The notes under the pieces were generated by a model. That model was not told the DNA's origin, made no database searches, and was given only the letters and a program-made list of their open reading frames with translations. This document shows, one piece after another, positions 62,740 to 64,000 of a DNA stretch of 64,000 bases. The DNA is from Sphingosinicella xenopeptidilytica. GTDB lineage: Bacteria; Pseudomonadota; Alphaproteobacteria; Sphingomonadales; Sphingomonadaceae. Each line of letters starts with the position of its first letter. The stretch's first letter is position 1. Made by a program: the position numbers and the translations under genes. The stretch covers positions 310,001 to 374,000 of the forward strand of contig NZ_JBHTIK010000002.1 in assembly GCF_042676985.1 (NCBI RefSeq). Direction: 5' to 3'.

Positions 62740-64000
62740 GTGAGCACTGTTTTTGAAACTTATACGGCGGCGGTCCACGCCGCGCTCGATGCGCTGGAAG
62801 CGGCGGGGACGATCCCGGCCGGGCTCGACCGCAAGGCGGTGGCACTGGAGCCCCCGCGTGATCCGTCGCACGGCGACCTCGCCACCAACGCCGCGATGGT
62901 GCTCGCGAAGCCCGCGGGCAAGCCGCCGCGCGCCATCGCCGAGCCGCTGGCCGGAGAGCTTGCCAAGGCGGCGGGTGTCGCGTCCGTGGACGTTGCAGGG
63001 CCGGGCTTCATCAACATCCGCCTCGATCCCGCCGTCTGGATCGGCGAGTTGAACGCCATTCTTGCGGCGGGTGGCGAATATGGCCGCACGGGCGTGGGGA
63101 AGGGTGTTCACGTCAACGTCGAATATGTGTCGGCGAACCCCACGGGGCCGATGCACATGGGCCACTGCCGGGGCGCCGTCGTCGGCGACGCGCTCGCCGC
63201 GCTGCTCGAATTCGCGGGCCACGAGGTGACGCGCGAATATTATGTGAACGACGCGGGCGGGCAGGTGGACGTGCTCGCACGCTCGGCGCACCTGCGCTAC
63301 CGCGAGGCGCTGGGCGAGGATATCGGCGAGATTCCCGAAGGTCTCTATCCGGGTGACTATCTGAAGCCGGTCGGCGAGGCGCTCGCGGCCGAATTCGGCG
63401 ATGCTCATGTGGGCAAGCCGGAGAGCGAATGGCTGGCGCTGTTCCGCACGCGCGCCGTCGATGCCATGCTCGCGCTCATCAAGGCAGACCTTGCGCTGCT
63501 CGGCATCCACCACGATCTGTTTTCCTCGGAAGCCGAGGTGCAGGCGGCGGGCGAGGCGGACCGCGCCGAGGCCGAACTGCGCGCAAAGGGCTATGTCTAC
63601 GAAGGTGTGCTCGAACCGCCGAAGGGCGAGCTTCCCGACGACTGGGAACCGGTGGAACTGACGCTGTTCCGCTCCACCGCGTTCGGCGACGACGTCGACC
63701 GTCCGCTCAAGAAATCCGACGGCTCGTGGACGTATTTCGGCGCCGACATGGCTTACCACAAGCGCAAGGCCGAGCGTGCCGACCAGCTTATCGACATCTG
63801 GGGCGCCGACCATGCGGGTACGGTGAAGCGTATTCAGGCGGCGGTCGCGGCGCTTACCGGCGGCAAGCCGTTCGACGTGAAGCTGGTGCAGATGGTGCGC
63901 CTGTTCCGTGCGGGCGAGCCGGTGAAGATGTCGAAGCGCTCGGGCTCGTTCGTCACGCTCGCGGACGTGGTGCGCGAGGTCGGCAAGGATGTGGTGCGCT
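62740..64000 (+). CDS. argS: Arginyl-tRNA synthetase (3' end outside window)
   Basis: About 420 residues lie within the window; the gene is cut by the right edge (usual length 570-600). N-terminal Arg-tRNA-specific domain, then NPTGPMHMGHCRGAVVGDAL with the HIGH motif as HMGH, YYVNDAGGQVDVLARSA, DMAYHKRKAERADQLID and KMSKR (VKMSKRSGSF). Class I synthetase charging tRNA-Arg. The start is GTG at 62740; the 210-bp divergent spacer before it has no clear gene. Frames and motifs agree with no interruption to the edge. Confidence 0.96.
   Translation, partial: MSTVFETYTAAVHAALDALEAAGTIPAGLDRKAVALEPPRDPSHGDLATNAAMVLAKPAGKPPRAIAEPLAGELAKAAGVASVDVAGPGFINIRLDPAVWIGELNAILAAGGEYGRTGVGKGVHVNVEYVSANPTGPMHMGHCRGAVVGDALAALLEFAGHEVTREYYVNDAGGQVDVLARSAHLRYREALGEDIGEIPEGLYPGDYLKPVGEALAAEFGDAHVGKPESEWLALFRTRAVDAMLALIKADLALLGIHHDLFSSEAEVQAAGEADRAEAELRAKGYVYEGVLEPPKGELPDDWEPVELTLFRSTAFGDDVDRPLKKSDGSWTYFGADMAYHKRKAERADQLIDIWGADHAGTVKRIQAAVAALTGGKPFDVKLVQMVRLFRAGEPVKMSKRSGSFVTLADVVREVGKDVVR

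Overview
This is a GC-rich (about 65%), densely coded chromosomal segment of an alphaproteobacterium. The likely order is Sphingomonadales, judging by overall protein character and by PEP-CTERM proteins alongside sphingomonad-style gene strings; this is inference, because no rRNA lies in the window. A GTTC-N7-GTTC LexA-type box also fits Alphaproteobacteria. I see no tRNA, rRNA, CRISPR array, prophage, transposase or insertion sequence.

Layout. 1-5.4 kb: mlaE (partial) and alr on the minus strand, then radA, cvpA and cysS on the plus strand and a MAPEG gene on the minus strand. 5.4-9.5 kb: a large patatin-like protein and dnaB. 9.4-11.8 kb: a DUF3298-type lipoprotein, a PNPOx-like protein and a first PEP-CTERM protein. 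11.8-18.4 kb (minus): an overlapping operon lgt-midA-GNAT-pgeF, then prs-tag-atm1. 18.4-23.1 kb (plus): an acyl-CoA catabolic cluster of two paired acyl-CoA dehydrogenases, an acid-CoA ligase and an HD-domain protein. 23.1-27.5 kb: a Tat-exported molybdopterin oxidoreductase large subunit, hemH, phbB and a ribbon-helix-helix protein. 27.4-34.3 kb: purEK, a diguanylate cyclase, DUF2061, mgtE, a response regulator, a GIN-domain protein and a phosphofructokinase. 34.6-38.4 kb: a second PEP-CTERM protein, a thiolase-like protein and a third acyl-CoA dehydrogenase. 38.5-57.2 kb: a complete dcw division and cell-wall cluster (mraZ-rsmH-ftsL-ftsI-murE-murF-mraY-murD-ftsW-murG-murC-murB-ddl-ftsQ-ftsA-ftsZ), almost every junction being an ATGA or GTGA overlap. 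57.3-64 kb: a CoA transferase, a SPOR protein, dgt, a membrane GGDEF protein and argS (cut by the window end).

The most interesting signals are regulatory. Both PEP-CTERM genes, 23 kb apart, carry an exact sigma-54 (-24/-12) promoter at the right distance from the start codon, and one also has an exact IHF site just upstream. radA has an alphaproteobacterial SOS box. The dcw operon is preceded by four CCCAT repeats at 10-11 bp spacing (the MraZ operator pattern) and DnaA-box sequences. A perfect DnaA box also precedes dnaB. The ftsA-ftsZ gap holds a pair of GANTC methylation motifs. Among proteins, the HD-domain oxygenase-like protein inside the acyl-CoA cluster, the acyl-CoA dehydrogenase partner lacking the usual catalytic glutamate, and the orphan molybdoenzyme subunit deserve a second look.
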